A DNA stretch of 61,008 nucleotides from an uncultured Blastocatellia bacterium (GTDB taxonomy: Bacteria; Acidobacteriota; Blastocatellia; Pyrinomonadales; Pyrinomonadaceae): NCBI GenBank assembly GCA_946480785.1, contig CAMLLD010000039.1:1-61008 (forward strand), read 5' to 3'. Made by a program: the position numbers and the translations under genes. The notes under the pieces were generated by a model. That model saw only the letters and a program-made list of their open reading frames with translations. It had not been told where the DNA came from and did not search any database. Of the stretch, positions 60,990-61,008 are shown one piece after another; position 1 is the first letter of the stretch, and each line of letters begins with the position of its first letter.

Positions 60990-61008
60990 TGGATCACCTC
61001 GGAAAATT

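Overview
The window reads as part of an Acidobacteriota chromosome, possibly class Blastocatellia. The best taxonomic clue is the first gene, which matches the 'VWFA-related Acidobacterial domain' family. High GC, an M36 fungalysin-type peptidase and GC-rich codon use agree. The assignment is an inference from family distribution, not from a marker gene.

Left part (1-16.7 kb) is mixed: a possible IS-element end at the left edge; a secreted VWA-like protein; a ClC chloride channel/antiporter with CBS domains; a tripartite drug-efflux operon (TolC-like, EmrA-like, EmrB-like); a GNAT acetyltransferase; and on the minus strand an S51-type peptidase, a beta-lactamase-fold serine hydrolase, a 1508-aa M36 metallopeptidase and a small P-loop protein.

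Middle part (16.8-23.1 kb) is an unusual chaperone/usher-like surface-fibre locus: three related secreted subunit-like proteins, a periplasmic chaperone-like protein, a fourth divergent subunit-like gene on the opposite strand, and an 847-aa outer-membrane barrel-like protein with two SdrD-B-like domains at its C terminus. A partial tRNA-like sequence next to an orphan gene tail follows (23.1-23.3 kb). Then comes a 1051-aa fatty-acyl-AMP ligase / carrier protein / thioester reductase fusion.

Right part (60.99 kb down to 26.37 kb, all minus strand, about 30 genes with gaps mostly under 50 bp) is an extracellular contractile injection system (eCIS, Afp/PVC-like). Core genes in transcription order: DUF4255 cap/terminator protein, sheath, tube, T4-type hub-assembly chaperone, DUF6760, an unknown Gln-rich protein, LysM tube-baseplate adaptor, gpD-like hub, gpV spike, PAAR tip, gp25, two baseplate J-type proteins, and an NHL/TIGR02242 tail protein. 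Four mutually related proteins of unknown function are interleaved with the tail-end genes. Putative cargo flanks the core on both sides. Upstream are a DUF4157 protein with a Cys-His-Asn C-terminal domain, two tandem small paralogues, and a cargo-type N-terminal module fused to an Lgt-like membrane protein. Downstream are two DUF4157 proteins with different HExxH C-terminal domains, an unknown protein, a second Lgt-like protein and a PAP2 phosphatase. No AAA+ ATPase, long tape-measure or classical tail fibre is visible.

The observations most worth following are: (1) the Lgt-like membrane enzyme fused to the eCIS cargo module; (2) a G7 slippery sequence that would fuse the hub chaperone to DUF6760 by -1 frameshifting, where DUF6760 has no ATG of its own; (3) a shared N-terminal LQxxxGN motif and a second ~100-aa block that look like packaging modules; (4) the four-member tail-end family; and (5) the heptamer TGGWCCA, which I counted about 43 times where about 7 are expected.
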